Source: Hymenobacter sp. DG01 (GTDB lineage Bacteria; Bacteroidota; Bacteroidia; Cytophagales; Hymenobacteraceae). From it: DNA of 64,000 bases. Shown here in pieces: positions 26,590-34,276 of the stretch; position 1 is the first letter of the stretch; each line of letters opens with the position of its first letter. The stretch lies in assembly GCF_006352025.1 (NCBI RefSeq), contig NZ_CP040936.1:124001-188000 (forward strand), read 5' to 3'. Under the pieces are notes generated by a model. The model searched no databases, had not been told where the DNA came from, and saw only the letters and a program-made list of their open reading frames with translations. The position numbers were made by a program, and so were the translations under genes.

Positions 26590-27536
26590 TATTTGAGGGT
26601 GAAAGTCGTTTTGCCGATCATCACGCCGCCTTCGTAGAGCTCCACGGTGTGAAGGCCGGTTTTGTAGCTGGCCCCTTTGGCGTAGAGGAACTGTACGGGC
26701 TGACGGGTATTGTCGAACACGATGTCCTGTTTGGCGGTGTAGAAAGCCTCGGCGCCGTCAATCATGAAGGTGCCGCCGCCAGTGCTTAGGTTATAAAGAG
26801 CGGCGCCGTCGGGCTCAATCAGGCGCATCAGAATCTGCTTGGTTTCCTTCGGCGACACATCGTTGCGGGCCAGGTTGAAGGTTACCTTGATTTTCTCCAC
26901 GCGCTTGGCCTTGAACTCATTGTCGTCGTCGGCCTTCTCTTTTTCGCGGCTGTTAATAACACCTACCCGGATGTTTTCGGCCTGCAGGCGCGAGGCTACG
27001 GCCACTTTCTCACTCAGCTCCTGGTTGGAGCGTACTACCGTCGAAATGGTGTCGGTGAGCTTGTTCTGGCGCTCCTTTAGAGTCGTCGTCTCGGTGTAAA
27101 GCGCCTCGTTGTCGGCTTTCAACTGGGCAATTTCCTCGTCCTTCTTCCGCAGCTGCGCCTCGAAGTTGGCGGCCCGCTGCTTAAAGCGCTGCTGCTCGGC
27201 AATACTAAAGCTGCCGGCGCGGAAAGAACGAAGCTTCAGCAGGTCGGCATTGATCTGGGCCAGCTTGGCTTCCAGAGAATCATTGGCCAGTCCCATGCCC
27301 TGCACCTCCTGGCTCTGGCGCTCATAATCGGCCTTCAGGGCCTCATATTGCTTTATTTGCTCCTCCAGCTTTGCGTCTTTGGTGACTACATCCGCCTGCA
27401 GCTGTTCATTTTGCTTGGCTTTCTGCTGGTTCATGTAGAAAAGCAGGCCATTAATACCAAGCAGCACCAGAATCAGGGCCACAATCAGCAGGACGCGGTT
27501 GTTATTCTTCGGCTCGGGGTTCTGGTCTTGTTCCAT
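26589..27536 (-). CDS. Membrane-anchored coiled-coil protein
   Basis: A 315-residue protein with a cytoplasmic acidic/Asn N-terminus (residues 1-13), one transmembrane helix (about 14-35), a long coiled coil (about 38-200, rich in Glu, Lys, Gln and Leu heptads) and a C-terminal beta-rich domain (about 215-315). No enzymatic motif is present. Proteins of this layout recur in Cytophagales, but I know of no assigned function; a structural or scaffolding role in the envelope is a guess. The downstream end touches the palindrome shared with cphA. Confidence 0.8.
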   Translation of the reverse strand: MEQDQNPEPKNNNRVLLIVALILVLLGINGLLFYMNQQKAKQNEQLQADVVTKDAKLEEQIKQYEALKADYERQSQEVQGMGLANDSLEAKLAQINADLLKLRSFRAGSFSIAEQQRFKQRAANFEAQLRKKDEEIAQLKADNEALYTETTTLKERQNKLTDTISTVVRSNQELSEKVAVASRLQAENIRVGVINSREKEKADDDNEFKAKRVEKIKVTFNLARNDVSPKETKQILMRLIEPDGAALYNLSTGGGTFMIDGAEAFYTAKQDIVFDNTRQPVQFLYAKGASYKTGLHTVELYEGGVMIGKTTFTLK

Positions 27537-27581
27537 AGCAAGAGGGGTTAAGTGAAGCCCGGAGAGTCCGGGCGCAGGTAG

Positions 27582-27589
27582 TACCTTTG
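27582..27589 (+). promoter_or_regulatory. -7 element (TACCTTTG) of the methyltransferase gene
   Basis: An exact TAnnTTTG match, 60 bases upstream of the ATG at 27649. Confidence 0.55.
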
Positions 27590-27648
27590 GGCAAAAATAA
27601 CGGAGTTCCGTACCCAGGCAAGTGCCGAAGGTACAACCCTGCTACAAT

Positions 27649-28251
27649 ATGCACCCGGATTCGCAACTTGATGCCACGTACTGGCAGCAGCGCTACCTGG
27701 CCGGCCAAACCGGCTGGGATACGGGTGGTATAACGCCCCCTCTGCGGGATTATTTTGTGCAGCTGGGGCCACCCGATGCCCGCCGCATCCTGATTCCGGG
27801 GGCTGGCCGGGCCTACGAAGCTGAGTACCTGCACCGCCAGGGCTGGCCCAACGTGTGGATGGCCGACGTGGCCTCTGCACCCCTGCGCGAGCTGCAGCAG
27901 CGCGTGCCTGACTTCCCGGCTCAGCACCTTCTGCAGCAGGATTTCTTTGCCCTGGAGCCTACCCCTCCCTACGACCTGATAGTAGAGCAAACCTTCTTCT
28001 GCGCTCTGGAGCCCCGGCTGCGCCCTGCCTACGCTCAGCAATGCGCCCATTTGCTGCGGCCGGGAGGTACCCTGATGGGCTTACTGTTCGATACAGAATT
28101 CAGCCAGCCTGGCCCGCCTTTCGGTGGCTCGAAAGAGGAATACCGGAGCTACTTTGCACCGTACTTCGATTTCGTGCACTTCGATGCGGCTATCAACTCG
28201 TTGCCACCCCGTCAGGGGCGGGAACTGTTTATGTGTTTGAAAAAGAAGTGA
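27649..28251 (+). CDS. SAM-dependent methyltransferase, TPMT family
   Basis: A 200-residue class I methyltransferase. The N-terminal DATYWQQRYLAGQTGWDTGG and the SAM-binding LIPGAGRAYEAEYLH place it in the thiopurine S-methyltransferase-like group; VEQTFFCALEPRLR follows as usual. Bacterial members methylate small thiols, halides or metalloid anions; which one applies here is unknown. The start is ATG 27649 (MHPDSQLDATYW). The TGA stop (28249-28251) is the first codon of a TGATGAGGTGAA-type repeat arm. Confidence 0.88.
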   Translation: MHPDSQLDATYWQQRYLAGQTGWDTGGITPPLRDYFVQLGPPDARRILIPGAGRAYEAEYLHRQGWPNVWMADVASAPLRELQQRVPDFPAQHLLQQDFFALEPTPPYDLIVEQTFFCALEPRLRPAYAQQCAHLLRPGGTLMGLLFDTEFSQPGPPFGGSKEEYRSYFAPYFDFVHFDAAINSLPPRQGRELFMCLKKK

Positions 28252-28408
28252 TGAGGTGAATTGTGACAGGTGACAGGTTTTAGAACGTAAGAGAGGGTAG
28301 GAAGGCGACAAGTGTCACTACTCGTGTAGCCGGCCCCTCTTTACCCTATACCTGTCACGGTTCACCTCATTGCCTATTTACCTCCTCACCCCATTACCTC
28401 CTCACTAC
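28249..28408. repeat. GTGACAGGTGA-unit inverted repeat between methyltransferase gene and kdsA
   Basis: The left arm (28249-28277) starts with the stop codon of the methyltransferase gene and contains TGATGAGGTGAATTGTGACA. Inverse copies CCTGTCACGGTTCACCTCAT (28351-28370) and CCTCCTCACC-type units (to about 28408) reach to ten bases before the kdsA ATG. Confidence 0.75.
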
Positions 28409-28417
28409 CCCCTCCCC

Positions 28418-29242
28418 ATGATTGAAGCCTTAGCCAACGCACTACCCCACTTTCGCAACACCAACTCCGGCCAGTTTTTCCTGATGGCCGGCCCCTGCGT
28501 AATTGAGGGCGAAGACATGGCCCTGCGCATTGCCGAGCAGGTGCGCCACATCACCGATAAGCTCCAGATTCCGTACATCTTCAAAGGCTCCTATCGCAAA
28601 GCCAACCGTTCCCGCCTCGACTCCTACACCGGCATCGGCGACGAAAAAGCGCTGCGTATTCTGCAGAAGGTAGGCCGCGAAATCGGGGTGCCCACCGTTA
28701 CCGATATTCATGAGTCGGAGGAGGCTGCCTTCGCGGCCGAGTACGTGGACGTGCTTCAGATTCCGGCCTTCCTGTGCCGCCAGACCGACTTGCTGATTGC
28801 TGCCGCGAAAACTGGTAAGGTAGTGAACGTGAAAAAAGGCCAGTTCCTGAGCGGCGAGTCCATGCAGTTTGCGGTGGATAAGGTAAAGCAGTCGGGCAAC
28901 GACAACGTTATCCTGACGGACCGCGGCAACTCCTTCGGCTATTCTGACCTGGTAGTGGATTTCCGCAACCTGCCCGTGATGCGTGAGTTTGGCGTACCTG
29001 TAGTGATGGACGTGACGCACTCTTTGCAGCAGCCCAACCAGAGCAGCGGCGTTACAGGCGGTAAGCCCCAGCTTATCGAAACCATTGCCAAGGCGGCCAT
29101 TGCTGTAGGCGCCGATGGGTTGTTCATTGAAACTCACCCAACGCCGGCCACGGCCAAGTCGGATGGGGCCAATATGCTGGCGCTTGACCGGCTGGAAGAC
29201 CTGTTGGTAAAGCTTACCCGGGTACGGGAAGCGGTGCGCTAA
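28418..29242 (+). CDS. kdsA: 3-deoxy-8-phosphooctulonate synthase (KDO-8-P synthase)
   Basis: A 274-residue KdsA that condenses phosphoenolpyruvate with arabinose 5-phosphate to KDO-8-phosphate, the precursor of the inner-core sugar of lipopolysaccharide. Conserved pieces include FLMAGPCVIEGED, FKGSYRKANRS, VNVKKGQFLSGE and DVTHSLQQPNQ, giving a full-length TIM barrel. The start is ATG 28418 (MIEALANALPHF); upstream in-frame residues come from the repeat. No other KDO gene is nearby. A sharply organised non-coding segment follows. Confidence 0.96.
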   Translation: MIEALANALPHFRNTNSGQFFLMAGPCVIEGEDMALRIAEQVRHITDKLQIPYIFKGSYRKANRSRLDSYTGIGDEKALRILQKVGREIGVPTVTDIHESEEAAFAAEYVDVLQIPAFLCRQTDLLIAAAKTGKVVNVKKGQFLSGESMQFAVDKVKQSGNDNVILTDRGNSFGYSDLVVDFRNLPVMREFGVPVVMDVTHSLQQPNQSSGVTGGKPQLIETIAKAAIAVGADGLFIETHPTPATAKSDGANMLALDRLEDLLVKLTRVREAVR

Positions 29243-29308
29243 CCAGGGCCGGATGAGTTGGCAAAAATCGCTGGTCGCAGGTGGCGGATAGTTGCCGGCC
29301 AGTATAAA

Positions 29309-29336
29309 TTGTTTGCCAAAACATCCAGTATATTTG
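29309..29336 (+). promoter_or_regulatory. Promoter (TTG - 17 bp - TATATTTG) of a plus-strand transcript
   Basis: A TTG at 29309-29311 precedes an exact -7 box TATATTTG at 29329-29336. It points into a segment without a convincing plus-strand gene, so it may drive a small RNA. Confidence 0.6.
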
Positions 29337-29353
29337 TTTCGTTGAAAACGAAA

Positions 29354-29381
29354 GTAGCAGGAAGCTCACGCCCCCTGCTAC
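29354..29381 (-). terminator. Hairpin ending the minus-strand small transcript
   Basis: A GTAGCAGG / CCTGCTAC stem is followed on the minus strand by TTTCGTTTTC, as in an intrinsic terminator, shortly after the stop codon of the small open frame. Confidence 0.6.
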
Positions 29382-29389
29382 CCTTACCG

Positions 29390-29521
29390 CTAGGGGTTGA
29401 ACAGGAGGTATAACCCTCCGATTCCGCCTAAAGCGGCCACTACCTTTACTACAAAAGTAGTGGTCACATGAATGGAGCATTGGAAACGAAGCCCATCCAT
29501 GTCAGTACGACCCTGTCCCAT
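29390..29521 (-). CDS. Possible small membrane peptide (43 residues)
   Basis: An open frame of 43 codons from ATG 29521, with a second ATG seven codons later. The C-terminal half is hydrophobic (VTTTFVVKVVAALGGIGG then LYLLFNP) and could form one membrane helix; the N-terminal part is polar. It lies between a TATATTTG promoter on the same strand (29639-29646), with a predicted leader of about 110 bases, and a terminator-like hairpin. I recognise no family. Either this peptide or a regulatory RNA could be the product. Confidence 0.4.
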   Translation of the reverse strand: MGQGRTDMDGLRFQCSIHVTTTFVVKVVAALGGIGGLYLLFNP

Positions 29522-29638
29522 AACCAATGGATTTGAGGGTGGCCAAAACACCCTACTTATCCTGAAGCCCGTGCTCGCAACACGGGCTTCACTGCTTTTA
29601 AGGCAGCCGTGTTGGCGGGGTGACAACCGTACGTGTGC

Positions 29639-29646
29639 CAAATATA
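29639..29646 (-). promoter_or_regulatory. -7 element (TATATTTG) of the minus-strand small transcript
   Basis: An exact TAnnTTTG match on the minus strand, facing the plus-strand promoter 300 bases away. The minus transcript would start near 29632, include the GAAGCCCGTG hairpin in its leader and end near 29345. Confidence 0.6.
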
Positions 29647-29709
29647 CTAGTATTCGGCTGGTTTGTTTTGCTATTTTTTTTAGTAATAATGCTGCTGTCG
29701 AGCTTATTA

Positions 29710-30567
29710 TCAGGCGGAAAGCCGACGGGTACGCTCCAGCACTTTATCCAGCAGGTAGTCGAAACGCAGCGTAAAGTGCTGTTTGGGCTGATTCCGCCGG
29801 AAGAAAACCAGGCCGATATAGAAAAGGTCAATGGTCAGGGCTACATCGGGGTGTTGCTGCACGGTGCCCCAGGCCTGCTCCATTTCCGCCGACCAGTGAA
29901 TGTCGTCGAGCACGAAAACGCTGTGCTCGGTGCGGTGCTGATTTAGTAACTCAAAGTAGCGCAGCGTAGGCTCCAGGCGGTGGTTGCCGTCGAAAAAGGC
30001 AAAGTCCACCGGCTGGGTAAGGGCGGCGAGGGTAGGGGCCAGCGTATCGTCGAGGTTGCCCGCCACCAGCTCTACCTTTGTCAGATCCAGCCGTGAAAAT
30101 GTTTCGCGCGCGATGGCCGCAGTCTGCGGGCAGCCTTCAAAGGTAAGGACTCGCGCCCGCGAGTCGGCGGCACTGAGGTAGGCGGTAGTCAGGCCCAGCG
30201 AAGTGCCTAGCTCCACCACGGTCCGGGGCCGGAAGTGGTTCACCAGTCGAAAGAGCAGCTGCGCCAGCCGGGGCGGCTTGGCGGCGGTGCGGGCAATATC
30301 CTGCAGGCGCCGCGTGCGCCCTACCCGGGTGCGGGAGCCGGCCCCAAAATCCGTGACTTCAATTTGGGTTGAGTCGGTGAGCAGCTCCTGCCGCCGGGCT
30401 TCTATAGCGTCATAAGCCCGAAAGTGGCCGGTGTGGTTAATGACGTGGGCGTAGAGGCCGAACACGAACGGCGAATGCAGCCCGTGCGCATTGCCGGACC
30501 GGGCCAGGAAGCGGAGGTAGCTGAGGATTTGAAAAAGCAACGGTAGAAGGCGCAAAGGCCGGCGCAA
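29710..30567 (-). CDS. Class I SAM-dependent O-methyltransferase-like protein
   Basis: A 285-residue protein with a helical N-terminal part (LHSPFVFGLYAHVI is typical of a Bacteroidota-specific group) and a Rossmann methyltransferase domain from about residue 108: VVELGTSLGLTTAYLS (SAM-binding), VLTFEGCP, VELVAGNLDD, DFAFFDGNH and VFVLDDIHWSAEM. The D-D-N-type metal site resembles that of the catechol O-methyltransferase family. Target unknown. There is no ATG near the N-terminus; TTG 30567 is used here, 28 bases after a TATCTTCG (30595-30602) that is one base off the -7 consensus. Confidence 0.85.
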   Translation of the reverse strand: MRRPLRLLPLLFQILSYLRFLARSGNAHGLHSPFVFGLYAHVINHTGHFRAYDAIEARRQELLTDSTQIEVTDFGAGSRTRVGRTRRLQDIARTAAKPPRLAQLLFRLVNHFRPRTVVELGTSLGLTTAYLSAADSRARVLTFEGCPQTAAIARETFSRLDLTKVELVAGNLDDTLAPTLAALTQPVDFAFFDGNHRLEPTLRYFELLNQHRTEHSVFVLDDIHWSAEMEQAWGTVQQHPDVALTIDLFYIGLVFFRRNQPKQHFTLRFDYLLDKVLERTRRLSA

Positions 30568-30638
30568 TCAGCCGGCTACAAGGGAAGAGAGCGGCGAAGA
30601 TACAGCGCGCGGGAGTTGCCGGGCAGCCCCCGTCGCAC

Positions 30639-30677
30639 AAAAAAGCCGCGCCGGATATTTCCGGCACGGCTCAGTTT
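30639..30677 (-). terminator. Terminator of apaG
   Basis: A GCCGTGCCGGA / TCCGGCGCGGC stem (minus strand) with a short AATA-type loop is followed by TTTTTTGTG, just after the apaG stop. Confidence 0.8.
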
Positions 30678-30695
30678 TGCAGCTTGCAGTTACCG

Positions 30696-31082
30696 CTAGT
30701 TCAGGCGGTAGGGTACCACGAGGGTAAACTCGGGAATTTCCACCGTAAACTCGCTGCCGTCCATGAGGCGCTCCATCTGGTAGGTGCCGCGCATCTTGCC
30801 CAGCCCCGACTTGAGGTTGCAGCCCGATACGTACTGGTGCGACTCGCCGGGCTCCAGCACGGGCTGCTGGCCCACCACGCCTTCGCCTTCCACCTCCCGT
30901 ACCACGCCGTTGGCGTCGTAGATGTACCAGTGGCGGCGCAACAGCTTTACGGTGTACTCGCTGTTGTTGCGGATATCAATTTTGTAAGCAAAAACGTAGT
31001 GCTCCTGACCCGGGCTCGAGTAGTCGGGCAGATAGTTGGTAGTAACGCTAACGGTTACGCCCTGGGTGGAAATGGTATTCAT
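30696..31082 (-). CDS. apaG: ApaG protein
   Basis: A 128-residue single beta-sandwich (fibronectin type III-like) protein of the ApaG/DUF525 family, with the signature YVFAYKIDIRNNS, LLRRHWYIYDANG, VVGQQPVLEPGESHQYVSGC and MRGTYQM. It has been linked to cobalt resistance, magnesium efflux and Ap4A levels in enterobacteria, without a firm biochemical function. It is divergent from ung, with 114 bases in between. Confidence 0.95.
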   Translation of the reverse strand: MNTISTQGVTVSVTTNYLPDYSSPGQEHYVFAYKIDIRNNSEYTVKLLRRHWYIYDANGVVREVEGEGVVGQQPVLEPGESHQYVSGCNLKSGLGKMRGTYQMERLMDGSEFTVEIPEFTLVVPYRLN

Positions 31083-31196
31083 AGCGCCTGGGGTCCGAGT
31101 AGAAAAAAAGCTAACAGCCGTATGCGGAATTTGGTTTATCTACGTAGCCGGAGCGTGCTTAGGCCCACTCAACCGAAAAAAATAATCCTTTCCCGT

Positions 31197-31862
31197 ATGT
31201 CTGTAAAGATAGAAGAAAGCTGGCGCAAGGTGCTAGCTGCCGAGTTTGAAAAGCCGTATTTTCAGCATCTGATTGCGTTTGTGAAGGGTGAGTACGCCAC
31301 GGCTACCGTCTATCCGCCCGGCCCCCTGATTTTCCACGCTTTCGAGGCCTGCCCCTTCAACGAAGTTAAAGTAGTGATTCTGGGTCAGGACCCCTACCAC
31401 GGCAAGGGGCAGGCCCACGGCCTGAGCTTTTCGGTGGCCGAAGGGGTACGCACGCCGCCTTCTTTGCAGAATATATTCAAGGAGCTGCAGAGCGACCTGC
31501 CTGGTACCCCTCCACCTCCCAACGGCAACCTCGACCGGTGGGCCCAGCAGGGCGTGCTGCTACTGAACGCTACCCTGACGGTGCGCGCCGGAGAGCCGGC
31601 CAGTCATCAGAAGAAAGGCTGGGAGCAGTTTACCGATGCTGTTATCCAGCAGATTTCCGATCTAAAGGAAAACGTAGTGTTCATTCTCTGGGGGGCGTCG
31701 GCCCAGAAAAAAGGCGAAATCATTGATGCGCGCAAGCACCTCGTGCTCAAGGCAGCCCACCCTTCTCCCTACGCCGCCGACCGGGGCTTCTTCGGCTCCC
31801 ACCCCTTCAGCCAAACCAACGCCTACCTCCAGCAGCACGGCCAACCCCCCATCAACTGGTAA
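31197..31862 (+). CDS. ung: Uracil-DNA glycosylase
   Basis: A 221-residue family 1 uracil-DNA glycosylase, which removes uracil from DNA at the start of base excision repair. The water-activating motif GQDPYHG gives Asp65, and the Leu-intercalation loop motif HPSPYAADRGFFGS is near residue 185. LLLNATLTVRAG and VVFILWGASAQKKG are also conserved. Start is ATG 31197 (MSVKIEESW); the open frame continues far upstream but only as an antisense shadow of apaG. Its stop codon overlaps the first base of a palindrome arm. Confidence 0.97.
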   Translation: MSVKIEESWRKVLAAEFEKPYFQHLIAFVKGEYATATVYPPGPLIFHAFEACPFNEVKVVILGQDPYHGKGQAHGLSFSVAEGVRTPPSLQNIFKELQSDLPGTPPPPNGNLDRWAQQGVLLLNATLTVRAGEPASHQKKGWEQFTDAVIQQISDLKENVVFILWGASAQKKGEIIDARKHLVLKAAHPSPYAADRGFFGSHPFSQTNAYLQQHGQPPINW

Positions 31863-32047
31863 ATCACGGAATCAGACAGACTTATCGGATTGCACGGATT
31901 CTGGCGGAGGTGACTGAAAGCTCCACTCAAGCCTTCAACAAGTCTGAGCAACAAAAAAGCCTTTGTCGTGCGGCAAAGGCTTTTTTGTTGCCCAGACTTG
32001 CTTGTTAAAATCCGTGTAATCCGATGAATCCGTCTAACTCCGTGATT
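31862..32047. repeat. AATCCG-unit palindrome between ung and lepB
   Basis: The left arm 31862-31900 (starting AATCACGGAATCAG) and right arm 32009-32047 are 39-base inverted copies that differ at six positions, all transitions. The left arm begins on the last base of the ung stop, and the right arm ends one base before the lepB stop. The unit resembles that at 26414-26589, so these two loci share a repeat type. Confidence 0.85.
31939..32001. terminator. Bidirectional terminator inside the ung-lepB palindrome
   Basis: A stem of about 27 bp (CAAGTCTGAGCAACAAAAAA then GCCTTTG, with its inverse) has one mismatch and a 9-base loop. A and T runs on either side suit termination of both convergent genes. 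Confidence 0.85.
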
Positions 32048-33283
32048 CTAGTCTACGAGGTTGAACAGGCGGTTCCAGCGGATTTTGTTGGCGAAGGAAG
32101 CATGTGGGTCCACCGACAACCAAATGAGAACGGCCTTGCCTACTACGTGGTCTTCGGGCACGAAACCCCAGAAGCGCGAGTCGAGGGAGTTGTGGCGGTT
32201 GTCGCCCATCATGAAGTAATAGTTCTGCTTGAAGGTGTAGCTCTTCAGCGGCTGCCCGTTTTGCAGAATCTGCCCGGTGGCGGCGTCCACGCTCACACCT
32301 TCGTTCTTCTCATAGCGCAGAATGATTTTCTGGTAGAGCGGCGAGTTCTGGGGCGTAAGCTGCACGGTTTGTCCCTCCTTCGGGATTTGGATGGGGCCGT
32401 AGTTGTCCTTGTTCCAGGTAGGGAAGGGCGGATTGGCCAGGGGCTGGGTCTGGGGGTAGCCCGGCTCGCTGGGCAGGTAATCGGGGTGGTTGGGGAATAC
32501 TGGTTGTCCGGGCTCGGGCTGCCCTACGGGCGTCTGCAGGCTGACGATGCCTTTCACAGTGGGCAGCTTGCGGAAATAGTCGTGGGCAGCCTGGGTCATG
32601 TGCACATCAAAGCCCCGCCCGAGGCCGGGCCGCTCCCCGTAAAAGGGCACCCCATCCTGGGTGTTATACTCTACTATCCCAAAGCGCTTGAAGTCTTCCA
32701 GCAGGGCATCATCGGGCTGGGGCACCTGCAGGAAATAGCTGCTTTGCATTTCCGGGTAGTTCTTGGCCGGCTTGCCATTGATGAACACCTGGCCCTGCTT
32801 AATCTCCAGCACGTCGCCGGCAATGCCAATGCAGCGCTTGATGTAGTTGGTGCGCAAGTCGGCGGGGTGCCGGGCCTCGAAGGGCACATTGAATACTACT
32901 ACGTCGTTGTTCTTGATTTCCGAAAAGCCGGGCAGGCGGTAGCTGGGCAGCTGAATCAGATCGGAGTAGCTTTTCAGGCTGGTACCCCAGATGGTTTGGT
33001 GCGTGAGGGGCACCTGCAAGGGGGTTTGGGGGGTGCGTGGCCCATAGTGAAGCTTGCTCACAAACAGGTAGTCGCCTACCAGCAGGGAGTGCTCCATGGA
33101 GGGGGTAGGGATGGTGTAGGCCTCAAACGTAGCCCAGCGGATAAGCGTAGCCGCTACCACCGCGAACAGGATGGCATCGCCCCACTCCCTCACTACGCTT
33201 TTGCGCTTTTTGGGCTCGCCGACGGGAGGCGCGGGCGCCGGCTTATTCTTCTCGAGATATTTCTCCCAGGACTGTACTGCCAT
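32048..33283 (-). CDS. lepB: Signal peptidase I
   Basis: A 411-residue type I signal peptidase that cleaves signal peptides from exported proteins at the outer face of the inner membrane. A cytoplasmic Lys/Pro-rich N-terminus leads to a transmembrane helix (about 36-52). The catalytic dyad is Ser62 (PTPSMEHSL) and Lys149 (TNYIKRCIG), and the C-terminal box is MMGDNRHNSLDSR. Between boxes D and E there is a long insertion (about residues 165-330), as usual in Bacteroidota, which makes the protein larger than E. coli LepB. It lies downstream of dapB in a conserved block. Confidence 0.96.
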   Translation of the reverse strand: MAVQSWEKYLEKNKPAPAPPVGEPKKRKSVVREWGDAILFAVVAATLIRWATFEAYTIPTPSMEHSLLVGDYLFVSKLHYGPRTPQTPLQVPLTHQTIWGTSLKSYSDLIQLPSYRLPGFSEIKNNDVVVFNVPFEARHPADLRTNYIKRCIGIAGDVLEIKQGQVFINGKPAKNYPEMQSSYFLQVPQPDDALLEDFKRFGIVEYNTQDGVPFYGERPGLGRGFDVHMTQAAHDYFRKLPTVKGIVSLQTPVGQPEPGQPVFPNHPDYLPSEPGYPQTQPLANPPFPTWNKDNYGPIQIPKEGQTVQLTPQNSPLYQKIILRYEKNEGVSVDAATGQILQNGQPLKSYTFKQNYYFMMGDNRHNSLDSRFWGFVPEDHVVGKAVLIWLSVDPHASFANKIRWNRLFNLVD

Positions 33284-33372
33284 AATAAATCAGAGGCCAG
33301 AAAAACGAACAGCCGGCACGCGCCGGCCCCTTTCCGGGTTGAACGCCGGAAGATGCGAAATAATGCGGGGAA

Positions 33373-33476
33373 AGGTGAAATAGTGAGGTGGTGAAATGGT
33401 GGGTTGGCTGTTCAATCCGCGCCGATGCGCCACCGTAACAGCCGACTTACCATTTCACCACCTCACTATTTCACCT
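33373..33476. repeat. GTGAAATAGTGAGGTG-unit inverted repeat between dapB and lepB
   Basis: The arms 33373-33412 and 33437-33476 are 40-base inverted copies with three differences, all transitions, and a 24-base spacer. The right arm ends one base before the dapB stop codon. The arm sequence shares long stretches with the repeat at 43085-43310. Confidence 0.85.
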
Positions 33477-33477
33477 C

Positions 33478-34197
33478 TTAGAGGCCCAGCAAATCCTTCA
33501 TGCCGAAGACTCCCTGGCGGCCGGGCAGCCACTCGGCGGCCAGCAGCGCGCCTTGCACGAAGCCCTCCCGGGTGTGCGCTTCATGCTTCAGCTCGATGCT
33601 GTCGGCAGGGGAGGAGTACGTAACAATGTGGGTGCCTACAACTGTGCCTTCACGCTCCGACAGAATGGCCAGCTCGTGGGAAGCCTCGGTGGCCTCGTTG
33701 CGCCAGGTGGTTTTGGCCGGGAAGTGGCGCAGAATGCCTTCGGCGGTGGTGAGGGCCGTGCCGCTGGGCTGGTCCACCTTCTGGGTGTGGTGGATTTCGC
33801 GCACCTGCACGTCGTAGCCGCCGAACTGGTGCATTTTGGCTGCTATGTACTCGTTGAAGTGGAAAAACAGGTTGACGCCCACGCTGTAGTTGGAAGCGTA
33901 AAACAGAGGCGTGCCGGTTTGCTGGCTCAAAGCCTGAGCTTCGGGAAAGTGGTGAAGCCAACCCGTGGAGCCGCACACAACCGGAATGCCCTGCTTGAGG
34001 CAGGCTGTCACGTTCTGGAAGGCCGCATCGGGGTGGGTAAACTCAATGGCCGCATCAACCTGAGCGGGCGTAAAATCGGAAATGCGGACATCAGGGCGGG
34101 TAGGGTCCACAATACCGACAATCTGGTGGCCGCGGGCAATAGCCTGGGCTTCGATGGCCCGGCCCATTTTGCCGTAGCCAATCAGCAGAAGCTTCAT
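33478..34197 (-). CDS. dapB: 4-hydroxy-tetrahydrodipicolinate reductase
   Basis: A 239-residue DapB, which reduces hydroxy-tetrahydrodipicolinate with NAD(P)H in the lysine and diaminopimelate pathway that feeds peptidoglycan. The Rossmann motif IGYGKMGRAIE is at residues 6-16, and the active-site segment EIHHTQKVDQPSGTAL carries the catalytic His and Lys. The C-terminal LKHEAHTREGF is also conserved. It is slightly shorter than the E. coli enzyme, as usual for Bacteroidota. It sits between DUF5683 genes and lepB in a conserved order. Confidence 0.95.
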   Translation of the reverse strand: MKLLLIGYGKMGRAIEAQAIARGHQIVGIVDPTRPDVRISDFTPAQVDAAIEFTHPDAAFQNVTACLKQGIPVVCGSTGWLHHFPEAQALSQQTGTPLFYASNYSVGVNLFFHFNEYIAAKMHQFGGYDVQVREIHHTQKVDQPSGTALTTAEGILRHFPAKTTWRNEATEASHELAILSEREGTVVGTHIVTYSSPADSIELKHEAHTREGFVQGALLAAEWLPGRQGVFGMKDLLGL

Positions 34198-34218
34198 TGA
34201 AAAAGTGTTCTAAATGAG

Positions 34219-34276
34219 AGAGCACCAGGGCGGGCAGTTGCCTATTGTGTGTTGAGCAGCCCGCCGCCAGTGCTCT
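34219..34276 (-). terminator. Hairpin after the first DUF5683 gene
   Basis: AGAGCAC..GGGCGGGC pairs with GCCGCC..GTGCTCT as an imperfect long stem that overlaps the stop codon of the DUF5683 gene at 34275. No strong T run follows on the minus strand, so it may only weaken read-through into dapB. Confidence 0.45.

Larger units (their letters stand above)
29343..29598 (+). ncRNA. Candidate small RNA (about 255 nt), plus strand
   Basis: Bounded by the TATATTTG promoter and by a GAAGCCCGTG / CACGGGCTTC hairpin (29564-29590) followed by ACTGCTTTT. The predicted RNA has further hairpins: GTAGCAGG/CCTGCTAC (29354-29381) and CACTAC/GTAGTG (about 29439-29464). It does not show the conserved sequence of RNase P RNA, tmRNA or SRP RNA. 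The same DNA carries a small open frame on the other strand, so the two transcripts would be antisense to each other. Confidence 0.4.

Noticed and set aside
29343..29598. RNase P RNA, tmRNA or SRP RNA
   Set aside because: None of their conserved core sequences is visible and the size does not match; it is left as an unnamed small RNA candidate.
30684..31196. N-terminal extension of Ung by about 170 codons
   Set aside because: The extension is the antisense frame of apaG; Ung proteins start close to the MSVKIEESW position.
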